Source: SAR324 cluster bacterium | GTDB taxonomy: Bacteria > SAR324 > NAC60-12 | Length of the DNA: 64,000 bases | Direction: 5' to 3' | NCBI GenBank assembly: GCA_028281495.1 | Contig: JANQJU010000064.1 | Coordinates: 1 to 64,000, forward strand | Shown here: piece by piece, positions 35,007-43,221 of the stretch | How positions within the stretch are numbered: position 1 is the stretch's first letter | Layout of the letters: each line of letters opens with the position of its first letter | Translations under genes and position numbers: made by a program | Notes under the pieces: model-generated | Database searches by the model: none | Seen by the model: only the letters and a program-made list of their open reading frames with translations | Told to the model about the DNA's origin: nothing

Positions 35007-36842
35007 TTACCATTGGCACGCTGTTTCTAACCATTCTCGATAGCGTCCTTCCAAATAAGGGGAAATCTCCTGCCACACTCGCTGATGATAATCTTGAAGC
35101 CATTGATATTCTTCGGAAGATAAGAATGAGCTGTCGACCAATTTCCGTTCAAAAGGGATCAGTGTGAGTGGATCGAACTGACACCAAGTGCGGCCGTCTT
35201 GATGGGGCGGGATATCGTCAGCCGGTGTCACAACATAGAGATTCTCCAAGCGAATCCCACCCCAGCCCACTTCATAAAATCCGGGTTCGTTCGAGACCAC
35301 CATTCCAGGTTGCAGACCGGCTTGAGTTGAACGTGAGCTGATACCGTGAGGTCCTTCGTGAACGTTAAGAAATGCTCCAACCCCATGTCCCGTTCCATGG
35401 CCGTAATCCAAGCCTGCGTTCCATAGCGGGGCACGTGTGATGGCGTCCAAAACAGAACCTTTGGTGTGAATGGGAAATTTTTGGAGAGCTAGGCGGATAT
35501 GTGCTTGTAACACGAGTGTATAGCGCTGAATATGCTGCTGGGAGGGTTCACCAATGATGAGGGTCCGGGTGTCATCGGTCGTTCCTCCAAGCAGTTGCAC
35601 TCCCGAATCAATGAGGAGCAAATGTCCCGGCTCGAACACCTTTTCGTCACTGGGGTTGCTGTAATGCACAATGGCCCCGTTTTCAGCAAATCCAACAATA
35701 GATGGAAAGCTGAGGTCAGCAAACCCTGGCTCAGAAGAATACTCCTCATACAAGAGGTCGGAAAACCGCTTCTCCGATATGGATTGCCCTTGCACAAGCA
35801 GATCATAAAGCCGCACAAAGCTCCGAATCTTGGCACCAGCAGAACGATGATGCACCTGCCGAATTTGACGAACCTCCACTGCATTTTTGAGGGCTTTGAA
35901 CAACACGATGGGGTTCTCTTTTTCGAAGATCACCTGTTGAAAGTCTTCTTTTTTGGGGTAGTGCTGCTGGATCGTCAAGCTTGTGCCCATGGTTGAGTTT
36001 CCAGCGTCTAACCAAAATTTAGCATCCGATTGTTGAGCCAGGGTATTGAGGTATTGGGAGTAAGTTGAGTATGGAGCAAATTGCACAAGAGGGTGGAGGG
36101 TCGCACTCACCGAGCCGGGAGGGTCTACCATCGTGAAGCAAGTGGTTTTGTCGGGTTCAACCACACAGTAAGCTTCAAATACGGGATTGCACTCCACATC
36201 ACTTCCTCGGAGGTTGGTTAGCCATGCAATCTCATCCAGTTTTGTAAGAATAAGCGCTTTCACACCTTGTTTACTCATGGCTGCACGTACCCGTGTCAAC
36301 TTGGATTCAACAGATTCGCCCGCATACACGACTTCTAACTCATAAATTGGGCGGCGAGGAGCTTCCGGTCGATCTTTCCAAACCAAATCAATCAAATTGG
36401 GCGAAATGGGGACCATCTCCGACTGGGGATCGGTAAGATGTTTTCGATACTGGTGGTAAGTTTGAGGAGCTAAAACAAAAGGGTCGAAACCCAACCGAAG
36501 TTTGCCAATCCGCTGTTCTTCTTGGGCCAGCCAGCGCTCGACGGAAGGTACTCCTTTCATCCCCAATTTTTGTACTTCAAAATTTGAGGCCGTGGTTTCT
36601 GTTTCTGCCTGCACGTAATACCGGGAGTCTACAAACAACTGATGTTTGCCTTTGGGACGCAAGACCAGGCGAGCCAACGATCCGCTAAAACCACTGATCG
36701 CCAACAAACGTTGTTTGTAATTAGGAACATATTCATTGAGATGTTCATCAATGGTGGAAATGACGTAGGCATCCAGTTGATGCTGTTGTAATAGCTGCAC
36801 AAGTTGGGACAAGCGTTGTTCTAATTCGAAGGGGAGTTCCAT
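35007..36842 (-). CDS. Xaa-Pro aminopeptidase, M24B family (three-domain type)
   Basis: 611 residues, the long aminopeptidase P form with two creatinase-like N-terminal domains (about 1-300) and a C-terminal pita-bread domain. Metal ligands can be read: two Asp in LLIDSGVQLLGGTTDDTRT, His in GHGTGHGVG, and Glu in SNEPGFYEVGWGGIRLEN (two positions). It removes an N-terminal residue before proline and is cytoplasmic. The ATG at 36842 is selected because AAGGAA lies six bases upstream; the frame also continues upstream without support. It seems to be a single-gene unit. Confidence 0.9.
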   Translation of the reverse strand: MELPFELEQRLSQLVQLLQQHQLDAYVISTIDEHLNEYVPNYKQRLLAISGFSGSLARLVLRPKGKHQLFVDSRYYVQAETETTASNFEVQKLGMKGVPSVERWLAQEEQRIGKLRLGFDPFVLAPQTYHQYRKHLTDPQSEMVPISPNLIDLVWKDRPEAPRRPIYELEVVYAGESVESKLTRVRAAMSKQGVKALILTKLDEIAWLTNLRGSDVECNPVFEAYCVVEPDKTTCFTMVDPPGSVSATLHPLVQFAPYSTYSQYLNTLAQQSDAKFWLDAGNSTMGTSLTIQQHYPKKEDFQQVIFEKENPIVLFKALKNAVEVRQIRQVHHRSAGAKIRSFVRLYDLLVQGQSISEKRFSDLLYEEYSSEPGFADLSFPSIVGFAENGAIVHYSNPSDEKVFEPGHLLLIDSGVQLLGGTTDDTRTLIIGEPSQQHIQRYTLVLQAHIRLALQKFPIHTKGSVLDAITRAPLWNAGLDYGHGTGHGVGAFLNVHEGPHGISSRSTQAGLQPGMVVSNEPGFYEVGWGGIRLENLYVVTPADDIPPHQDGRTWCQFDPLTLIPFERKLVDSSFLSSEEYQWLQDYHQRVWQEISPYLEGRYREWLETACQW

Positions 36843-37232
36843 AGAATTCCTTTTAATGCGCATAAATTTATTTATTGATGAAAGCGGGCGGTGCTGATTG
36901 CACAATCTATGTATCAGCTTCCTATACGATGAAATTAAAATTCTAATGATAAGTTGCCATATTTCACGAGATCTTCAACCACAAACCCGCTTCACGATTC
37001 AAACCGCGATATCTCTTCTAAAGAGGTATGTGTTCGCAAATTCAACGAATTTCTAACATCTCCCTCATATTTCAAAAGTAATGTAGTTCATGGTTTCTGG
37101 AAGGCTGTTTTCTCAGTCTGGCTGAGTCGGCCGGTGGAAAGTGAGGCCTTGTTTCTAGAAACGCGAGTGAGTGTGTGAGTCATTGTCTTGCATACAAAAC
37201 CTCATCCATCTCTTTTAAATGTTGGAGGAATC
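36843..37232. other. Intergenic region, 390 bases
   Basis: This lies between the aminopeptidase gene and a small secreted-peptide gene and presumably holds both divergent promoters. I see no convincing gene, RNA structure or repeat in it. Confidence 0.4.
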
Positions 37233-37388
37233 ATGAGACCTTTTATTCGAATTGGAATCATATGGAGCTTGGGGGTGTTGATGATAGCCCAAGTGAGCAT
37301 TGCAAAAGAACGATTGGTGGTGGGAGTGGATGCACTCAAACAGGAATACAATGTCGAAGTGGTGCTCGTGATTTTACAAACGCCGTAG
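37233..37388 (+). CDS. Small putative secreted peptide
   Basis: 51 residues. The ATG at 37233 has GGAGGA just upstream and starts a convincing signal sequence (MRPFIRIGIIWSLGVLMIAQ), with possible cleavage after VSIA. The remaining 27 residues (ending EVVLVILQTP) match nothing I know. A strong hairpin terminator follows at 37405, so this is a complete short transcription unit. It may be the 5' relic of a longer exported protein broken by a frameshift, since an overlapping frame stays open past the stop. Confidence 0.5.
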   Translation: MRPFIRIGIIWSLGVLMIAQVSIAKERLVVGVDALKQEYNVEVVLVILQTP

Positions 37389-37404
37389 GTGTAACAAAGG
37401 AGGA

Positions 37405-37438
37405 ACAGGCTTCAATTCAGAAGCCTGTCTATTTTTTT
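37405..37438 (+). terminator. Rho-independent terminator
   Basis: ACAGGCTTC (37405-37413) and GAAGCCTGT (37420-37428) form a perfect 9-bp stem with a 6-base loop, followed by CTATTTTTTT. It ends the small secreted-peptide transcript and faces the end of the fliG-linked small zinc gene. Confidence 0.88.
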
Positions 37439-37611
37439 GAAAAATTACCGGAGAAAAAAGGGAGAATTTTATCAGAAGGGGATTGAGATGCCTCTTCGGA
37501 ATTGTCTTCTGAATCCATTTCATTGACAGCTTGGACCAATTCGCAGATGGGGCATCCTACTCCAGGTTTGTGCTTGACACGGTGCAACTTGCAAAATTTT
37601 GGTCGTTCCAA
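37429..37611 (-). CDS. Small CxxH/CxxC protein downstream of fliG
   Basis: 60 residues. The N-terminal part has FCKLHRVKHKPGVGCPICELV, a CxxH...CxxC arrangement suited to one zinc ion; the rest is acidic and serine-rich. The start is TTG at 37611, supported by AAGGAG six bases upstream. It begins 22 bases after the fliG stop, so it is probably co-transcribed with fliG. No family is recognised. Confidence 0.55.
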   Translation of the reverse strand: MERPKFCKLHRVKHKPGVGCPICELVQAVNEMDSEDNSEEASQSPSDKILPFFSGNFSKK

Positions 37612-37633
37612 GGGATCTCCTTGTGCTTGAAAT

Positions 37634-38644
37634 TTACACCAATTCTGTTCCTCCTCGACCGCTGATCACGATCTTACCGTCTTCTTCCATGTTCCGTACC
37701 AAACGGATGATTCGGTGTTGAGCTTCATCCACTTCTGCGACTTTGACGGGGCCGAGGTCTTCTAGATCCTCTCGCACCATTTTGGCAGCCCGAGAGGACA
37801 TGCTGCTATAAAACAGCTCTTTCACTGCATCACTTGCGGTTTTCAATGCCAAGACAATATCTTTGGGTTCCACTTCCTTGAGCACATGCTGCATCTGGGA
37901 ATTGTCGATGAGGACCATATCTTCAAAAGTGAACATCAGTTCCCGAATTTCTTCAGCAAGATCGGGATTGCTCTCTTCTACCGTAGCCAAAATTCGGGTT
38001 TCCGAAGCTTTATCGAGCATGTTCAAAATCTCCGCGACTGATTCCACACCACCCATTTTGGTTCCGACTGCCGAAGCCGTTTGCATTTCCATCGCGAGCA
38101 CGTCGTCCACTTCCGTTAAGATACTGGGGATGATTGCCTCCAGGGTGGCCATCCGATAAACCACATCCGCTTGGAGGTGTTCTGGCAACTCCCGCAACAC
38201 CATTGAGGCTTGTTCCAAATCCGTGAGATGGGCAATGATCAACGCGATGGTTTGTGGATGTTCATGGACAATGTAACTGCTGATCAACTTGGGATCCATG
38301 AACTTCAATGACTCCAGAGCGCCTTCAAATTGATAGGATTTCAGATTGTCCATCATGTCCCGTGCACGCTCGGTCCCAATCGCTTTGGTAATGGAATTTT
38401 TTACAAAATCTCCTGAGGCATTGAATCCCATTCCTTCGGTTTGCAACACATTTTTGCTGTAAAATTCTTCCAAAACGATATCGAGTTCTTCAGGTGAAAT
38501 GTCACTGAAACGAGACATGTAGTAGCCCACTTGCTGAATCTCCGACTCTTCGAGGTTTTTCAGCACCTCCGCAGCCCCATCTTCTCCTAAAGCAAGCAAC
38601 AAAATCGCGGCTTTTTTAGGCCCGGTCATTCGTCCAACTCCCAT
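37634..38644 (-). CDS. fliG: Flagellar motor switch protein FliG
   Basis: 336 residues, the normal length. FliG forms the rotor ring that contacts the stator and transmits CheY-P-induced reversals. The N-terminal domain begins TGPKKAAILLLALGEDGA, the middle domain contains EHPQT (128-132), and the C-terminal domain carries the charged motor helix (VKELFYSSMSSRAAKMVREDLEDLGPV). No other flagellar gene is in the window, so this copy stands apart from the usual fliF-fliG-fliH cluster and could be a second paralogue. A small zinc-type gene follows. Confidence 0.93.
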   Translation of the reverse strand: MGVGRMTGPKKAAILLLALGEDGAAEVLKNLEESEIQQVGYYMSRFSDISPEELDIVLEEFYSKNVLQTEGMGFNASGDFVKNSITKAIGTERARDMMDNLKSYQFEGALESLKFMDPKLISSYIVHEHPQTIALIIAHLTDLEQASMVLRELPEHLQADVVYRMATLEAIIPSILTEVDDVLAMEMQTASAVGTKMGGVESVAEILNMLDKASETRILATVEESNPDLAEEIRELMFTFEDMVLIDNSQMQHVLKEVEPKDIVLALKTASDAVKELFYSSMSSRAAKMVREDLEDLGPVKVAEVDEAQHRIIRLVRNMEEDGKIVISGRGGTELV

Positions 38645-38838
38645 ACATCCCCCTTTTAGTCTCTGATGAAATTATGAGTTTTGCTCTGCAATTGCAGATT
38701 CGTTCCATGCAAGTGTTAGGTTTGTCTAAGGATTGTTCCCGTAAAGGAACATAACGTTTTTATCACGTCTGAAATATGATGTATTTCTTATAAAAGGAGT
38801 CTAGCAAGAAAATAAGGGTTTGGACAGAAGATACCCAA

Positions 38839-39417
38839 TCATCCCCGTCGTGTTTCTTTGAAATGACGCCGACACATGGACACGTAGCGCTCGTTACCCC
38901 CGATTTCCACCTGGGCACCTTCTTGAACCGGATTGCCCGATTCATCCATGCGGATGGTCATGATTGCCTTCTTGCCACAGTGACAAACCGTTTTGATTTC
39001 ATTCAAGTTGTCGGCCCAGGCCAGGAGGTGGGCACTGCCTTCAAATAATTCCCCTCGGAAATCGGTTCGGAGTCCATAGGCCAATACGGGGATATTCAAT
39101 TGATCCACTATTTCACTAAGTTGATAGACTTGGTCTCTGGATAGTGATTGGGCTTCGTCCACAAGCACACAATGCAACGAGTCTTGGAGGTGATGCTCTC
39201 GCACTAAATCGAGCAAGTTTTCTTCGGGTTCAAAGGCATACGCTTGGGCTTGGATTCCGATTCGGGAAGCCACTTTTCCTTTGCCATCGCGATCATATGC
39301 CTTGGGAGTGAACAACATGGTGCGCATGCCAAGTTCTCGGTAATTGTAATCAGATTGCAATAGCATGGTGGACTTCCCAGCATTCATCGACGAATAATAA
39401 AAATATAATTTAGCCAT
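38839..39417 (-). CDS. tdk: Thymidine kinase (type II)
   Basis: 192 residues. It phosphorylates thymidine in the salvage pathway. Walker A SSMNAGKST is at 9-17, the Walker-B-like stretch LVDEAQSL holds the catalytic region, the lasso contains YGLRTDF, and four zinc ligands follow (CHCGKKA and CRRHF). This is a single-gene unit on the minus strand. Confidence 0.93.
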   Translation of the reverse strand: MAKLYFYYSSMNAGKSTMLLQSDYNYRELGMRTMLFTPKAYDRDGKGKVASRIGIQAQAYAFEPEENLLDLVREHHLQDSLHCVLVDEAQSLSRDQVYQLSEIVDQLNIPVLAYGLRTDFRGELFEGSAHLLAWADNLNEIKTVCHCGKKAIMTIRMDESGNPVQEGAQVEIGGNERYVSMCRRHFKETRRG

Positions 39418-39579
39418 TCTCCGCTCCTCAAACCAAAAAATAATAGATTTCTAAAAATTGATCGTTCGCCAAATACAGAACGAATCAATCCGCTCTGATT
39501 CCATATCAAATTGCATTTGAAAGCTCCACGAGCTTGCAGCCGAACGGGAATCGATGATGACCAATTGCCAACTCCGTCT

Positions 39580-40449
39580 CTAAAAAGGAATCGTCTCATA
39601 TTCCTGCGATTCGTCGAGCAAATGCTGAGTCATGACATGCATCAGGCGGGACCACTCTTGTTTGCCGACAGTTACAGGATCGATAATCAGGTGTCGGTAA
39701 TATTTCCCATCGGAGCCTTTATGGACCTCGTGCAGTTGCCATTGGTCCAATTGGCTGGTCTGAATGAATTGCTGAATACCCCGATAGGACACCAATTCGT
39801 CTTTAGGGTCGATGCAAACGAGCGTCGGGACATTCAATGTATCTGGAAAGTCTTGAGAGAGGGGGCGTTTGGTTTTCAATCGGGAAATGCCCCGATACAG
39901 CGCATTGTAGGCAGCCATCGAAGTGCCACCATTGGCCCGATAACTTGAAGGCGCCACGCTGGGAATCATCAACCGAGGCAAAGGGGACAAAACTTTTAAG
40001 AAATAAGACGACTTGTGCAGACTCAGTGCCGGAGCAAAGAGCACCATTTTTTCAAAGGAAACTTCTTTTTGGGATGCTTGCAAAGCCACACCCATCAGCC
40101 CGCCCAATGAATACCCAACCAAATAGATCGGAAGATTTTGGAACGCTCCATAATCTTTTGCGTCTTGATAGGCTTCAAAAACTTCTTGGAACCAAAGCTG
40201 ATACGTCACCTTTTTCATGTCTCGCAAACGCTGCCTTTCTGCATTTTCTGAGTACTGATCACTGTGTCCGGATAAAAATACATTGAGAACCCGAATCCCC
40301 TGCGACGTGAGATGACGAATGAGAGGTCTCATGCGTTTGGGATTGAGATTGAGACCATGAATGACCAAGGCCACCCCACGCTCTCTCCGTTCGGGATCGG
40401 AAGCAAACCATTCAATATGAGGAATCGGGACGGGAATTTTGCGCTTCAT
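39580..40449 (-). CDS. Alpha/beta hydrolase
   Basis: 289 residues. HGLNLNP forms the oxyanion-hole region, GYSLGG (nucleophile S114) the elbow, and an Asp in CIDPKDELV plus a late His (HEVHKG or RHLIID) could complete the triad. No signal peptide is seen. The fold is that of serine carboxylesterases or monoacylglycerol-lipase-like enzymes; the substrate is unknown. The ATG at 40449 is preferred over an adjacent TTG. Confidence 0.78.
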   Translation of the reverse strand: MKRKIPVPIPHIEWFASDPERRERGVALVIHGLNLNPKRMRPLIRHLTSQGIRVLNVFLSGHSDQYSENAERQRLRDMKKVTYQLWFQEVFEAYQDAKDYGAFQNLPIYLVGYSLGGLMGVALQASQKEVSFEKMVLFAPALSLHKSSYFLKVLSPLPRLMIPSVAPSSYRANGGTSMAAYNALYRGISRLKTKRPLSQDFPDTLNVPTLVCIDPKDELVSYRGIQQFIQTSQLDQWQLHEVHKGSDGKYYRHLIIDPVTVGKQEWSRLMHVMTQHLLDESQEYETIPF

Positions 40450-40549
40450 TTTCAATTGTATGCTCGAGTTTGGGATCGGTGAACTATCAATTGAAGTATT
40501 TCAAATGACAAGCCACCCTAATACCAACCGGAACAGGCGCAAAATAAGT

Positions 40550-40582
40550 CACCCCTCCAGCAACGCAAGTCATTGGAGGGGC
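40550..40582 (-). terminator. Hairpin terminator behind the SDR gene
   Basis: CCCCTCCA (40552-40559) pairs exactly with TGGAGGGG (40574-40581). On the minus strand it lies 37 bases after the SDR stop and is followed by TGACTTATTTTG, a weak T-tract. Confidence 0.5.
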
Positions 40583-40617
40583 TTGGGGAGGGAGGAAAGG
40601 AAATCGGCTGGATCCAA

Positions 40618-41367
40618 TTAAACTTGAGCAAACCCTCCATCAACCGCGATTTCTTCGCCATCGATGAAAGAGGAATCATCCGAAGCTAAGAAAAGTGCTG
40701 CCTTGGCAACTTCTTCTGATTTGCCAAAGCGTCCCAAGACGATCTGTTTTTGCAGTTCAGTTGCAAAGCCATCGATTTGTTCCTTGGGTAACCCCAGTTT
40801 GTCGTAGATTGGAGTTTCGATAGGTCCCGGACTGACGGCATTCACGCGTATTTGGCGAGCTGCCAATTCTGTGGCCAATGTACGGACCAAAGATCTCAAA
40901 GCTGCTTTGCTCGCAGAGTATACGGATGCATTTGGCATCCCTTTGACATTGACAACGGAAGTGTTGATCACAATCGACGATCCGTCTTTTAATAAAGGAA
41001 GCGCTTGTTGAATTGCGAAATAAACCCCTTTGAAGTTGATATTCATGATTTCGTCAAAAAATGACTCTTCTGTCATTTCAATAGGCGCAAACTTACCGAT
41101 TCCGGCATTTGCAAAGAGCACATCAATTTGGCCATAGCGTTGTTTCAGATCAGAAAACAATGCAGAAATATCCTGAAGGTTGCCTGCATCGGAAACAATC
41201 CCAACGGCATTGGGGCCAATTTCCTGCACAGCCGCATCCACCTTTTCTTGACTCCGTCCTGTTATTACTACTGTAGCTCCCTCTTCATAAAACAGCTTTG
41301 CAGTGGCCAATCCAATTCCACTATTGCCACCCGTAATCACAGCCACTTTACCATCCAACTTTGCCAT
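40618..41367 (-). CDS. Short-chain dehydrogenase/reductase
   Basis: 249 residues, classical SDR. The NAD(P)-binding TGGNSGIG is at 12-19 and NAG at 87-89, with catalytic N111, S137, Y150 and K154 (YSASK). The GRS at 37-39 after the second strand favours NADPH. Such YdfG/FabG-like enzymes are often induced by electrophiles or oxidants. Two copies of a dyad that also precedes the neighbouring Rrf2 gene lie in its promoter, so it is probably the target of that regulator. Confidence 0.9.
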   Translation of the reverse strand: MAKLDGKVAVITGGNSGIGLATAKLFYEEGATVVITGRSQEKVDAAVQEIGPNAVGIVSDAGNLQDISALFSDLKQRYGQIDVLFANAGIGKFAPIEMTEESFFDEIMNINFKGVYFAIQQALPLLKDGSSIVINTSVVNVKGMPNASVYSASKAALRSLVRTLATELAARQIRVNAVSPGPIETPIYDKLGLPKEQIDGFATELQKQIVLGRFGKSEEVAKAALFLASDDSSFIDGEEIAVDGGFAQV

Positions 41368-41389
41368 AAAACCTCCTAAGTATGATTAT

Positions 41390-41408
41390 TGTAATTAATT
41401 TTGTTACA
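41390..41408. promoter_or_regulatory. Rrf2-type operator, copy 1
   Basis: TGTAAT-7 bases-GTTACA, immediately upstream of the SDR gene. It is the weakest of three matching dyads (one mismatch between arms). Confidence 0.55.
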
Positions 41409-41453
41409 GAATAAGACATCAGCTTCCCCGAACAAAAATTATCTATTGGAGTT

Positions 41454-41478
41454 ATCTGTAACAAAAGTTGTTACAGAT
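41454..41478. promoter_or_regulatory. Rrf2-type operator, copy 2 (perfect dyad)
   Basis: ATCTGTAAC and GTTACAGAT are exact reverse complements around a 7-base spacer, lying between the rrf2 stop and the SDR start. It is the best of the three copies. Confidence 0.8.
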
Positions 41479-41491
41479 TTGTTCAAAAAAA

Positions 41492-41902
41492 TTAAGGAAT
41501 TTGAGTGAGTAAGTCGTTTAAAGTCACTTTACTCAATTCCTCTTCCACAGCGTGTTCCGTGGATTGGAATACGCGTGAAAGCAGATCCTTCATATGACAA
41601 CTGACAGGGCAAACTTGATAAGTGGGGTGTTTGGGAATCGCGAATATCTCGGTGGTCTCTACGGCATTGAGGATCTCAAACAGAGTCACTTTTTCCGCAG
41701 ACTTCCCCAACGCGAAGCCACCCTTTTTTCCTGCCAATGATTGAACCAATCCTGCCTTGACCAATTTAGTCAGGAGCTTCCGAACAATCACCGGATTGAT
41801 GTTAATGCTCTTCGCAATCGTTTCAGATTTCACTAATTCATCGTTGTATGCCAACACCGTCATCGCATGGACAGCAACGGCAAAATTGCTATTTGCAGCC
41901 AT
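41492..41902 (-). CDS. Rrf2-family transcriptional regulator
   Basis: 136 residues. A winged helix occupies residues 1-80 (NFAVAVHAMTVLAY, then NPVIVRKLLTKLVKAGLVQS, wing GKKGGFALGK), followed by a long dimer helix. Only two cysteines (VCPVSCHM) are near the position where iron-sulfur Rrf2 members carry three, so this resembles the redox or electrophile-sensing YwnA branch rather than IscR. Dyads with the same sequence lie before its own start and before the SDR gene, pointing to autoregulation and control of that gene. Confidence 0.87.
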   Translation of the reverse strand: MAANSNFAVAVHAMTVLAYNDELVKSETIAKSININPVIVRKLLTKLVKAGLVQSLAGKKGGFALGKSAEKVTLFEILNAVETTEIFAIPKHPTYQVCPVSCHMKDLLSRVFQSTEHAVEEELSKVTLNDLLTQIP

Positions 41903-41922
41903 AGTTCCCTGTCATTCAAACA

Positions 41923-41946
41923 ATCTGTAATAAAAATAGTTACAGA
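41923..41946. promoter_or_regulatory. Rrf2-type operator, copy 3
   Basis: ATCTGTAAT-7 bases-GTTACAGA, twenty bases upstream of the rrf2 start codon. It has the same half-sites and spacing as the other two copies. Confidence 0.75.
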
Positions 41947-42070
41947 ATGGAGACAAGTCAAGCATTTTTTATCTTCCCATCCACGGTTCTTCAGATAATT
42001 TTGGAAATCCGTCGTATTGAATGATAGAAAGAAAAAAGGAGCAACAACTTCCCAAGCAAGGAGGTCCTGT

Positions 42071-43210
42071 ATGCATTTTACCAGATCGATTTATTCCACG
42101 TTATTACTCATCGTCAGTATGGGAATAGCGAGCTGTGCGGAAGATCCTGATTTCCTCGTAAATACGTTAGGAACCCCGGAAATTTCTGCAATAGTCGGGC
42201 AAGATTCAACTAGGAGTAATACGGAACGATCTCTCGATGCCGAAAACCCGCTCAATGAGTCCGAAGTCCCCCCACAACCTCTGGAAGAATCGCCTGACGC
42301 TCCTCCCGTCGAGAACCCGCCCCCAGTCGTACCTGAAATCGTAGCTTCTTCAGAATCGACCCCTGCGTCTGAAACGGAAAAAGTCGTTCCCCAGCCCCCT
42401 CCAACACCAGAAGTCATAGAAGAACCCGAAATTCCTTTAGCAATGAAAACGCTTCACGGACAATGGAACCCGTCCGGTGGCCAAGCCATTTATTCCCCAA
42501 ACAACCAGCACTATGCATTTCAGGTCCTGGAAGATTCAACAATCAACATCAACCTACACTCCGAGCAGATCCCATTTTTGGCTTTATTGGATGCAGATGG
42601 GAATAAGATTCATTGGAGTGGTTATTCCATCAAATACTACAGCTCACTGATTCAGACGACTCTAAAATCGGGGCGTTACACCGCCGTTTTGGGCACTTGG
42701 AATGTGGGAAGTGCGGGCGAGTTTGATTTGATTGTTGTTGGAAAAATTTCGGAACTCCAAAAAACCCATGTGGGGTTACCCACCTACCGAATTCCTGCCG
42801 AATGGGAAGTCCAGCCGGAGCGGCAAGTGATTCGAAAGGCCTACGCGTTTGGGGTGTTTGAAGAGGGGACTGTGGACATTGAATGGCATGGGAATCAAAG
42901 TGAGAAAACAGACCAGAATGACATCTCTTTTCTCACCGAAACGCTCGAAATTTTTGACTCGGCGGGCCAATCCTTGACCAGCACCACCCGTTCCGAATCG
43001 GGGTTTTCTTCTACCATTTCGATGGGATTGTTGTTGAATCCCCATCTTGAGCCAGGAAGTTATCTGTTGTTGCTCGAAACGGACGTGCAGAATTCTAAAG
43101 GAAGCTCCACCCTTTTAATGACAGGAGCGATCTCAGAACCCGTCACTACAGACCCTCCAAAACCGGTGTTACCGGAGCGGGTGCTTGCTATGAATGGCCA
43201 CGGAAACTGA
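42071..43210 (+). CDS. Proline-rich lipoprotein with PPC-like beta domains
   Basis: 379 residues. The ATG at 42071 has AAGGAGG upstream and opens a lipoprotein signal ending at IASC (Cys22). A Pro/Glu-rich spacer (about 55-125) is followed by two beta-sandwich units of the prepeptidase-C-terminal type: HYAFQVLEDSTININLHSE...SLIQTTLKSGRYTAVLGTW, and KAYAFGVFEEGTVDIEWHG...LLNPHLEPGSYLLLLET. Such domains bind calcium or sugars or act as spacers. It ends convergently with the sulfide:quinone oxidoreductase gene. The function is unknown. Confidence 0.7.
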   Translation: MHFTRSIYSTLLLIVSMGIASCAEDPDFLVNTLGTPEISAIVGQDSTRSNTERSLDAENPLNESEVPPQPLEESPDAPPVENPPPVVPEIVASSESTPASETEKVVPQPPPTPEVIEEPEIPLAMKTLHGQWNPSGGQAIYSPNNQHYAFQVLEDSTININLHSEQIPFLALLDADGNKIHWSGYSIKYYSSLIQTTLKSGRYTAVLGTWNVGSAGEFDLIVVGKISELQKTHVGLPTYRIPAEWEVQPERQVIRKAYAFGVFEEGTVDIEWHGNQSEKTDQNDISFLTETLEIFDSAGQSLTSTTRSESGFSSTISMGLLLNPHLEPGSYLLLLETDVQNSKGSSTLLMTGAISEPVTTDPPKPVLPERVLAMNGHGN

Positions 43211-43221
43211 ACTTCGCAAAA

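Noticed and set aside
36954..37178. Open frame between the aminopeptidase and the small secreted peptide genes
   Set aside because: No ribosome site and no familiar sequence; it overlaps what should be the promoter region.
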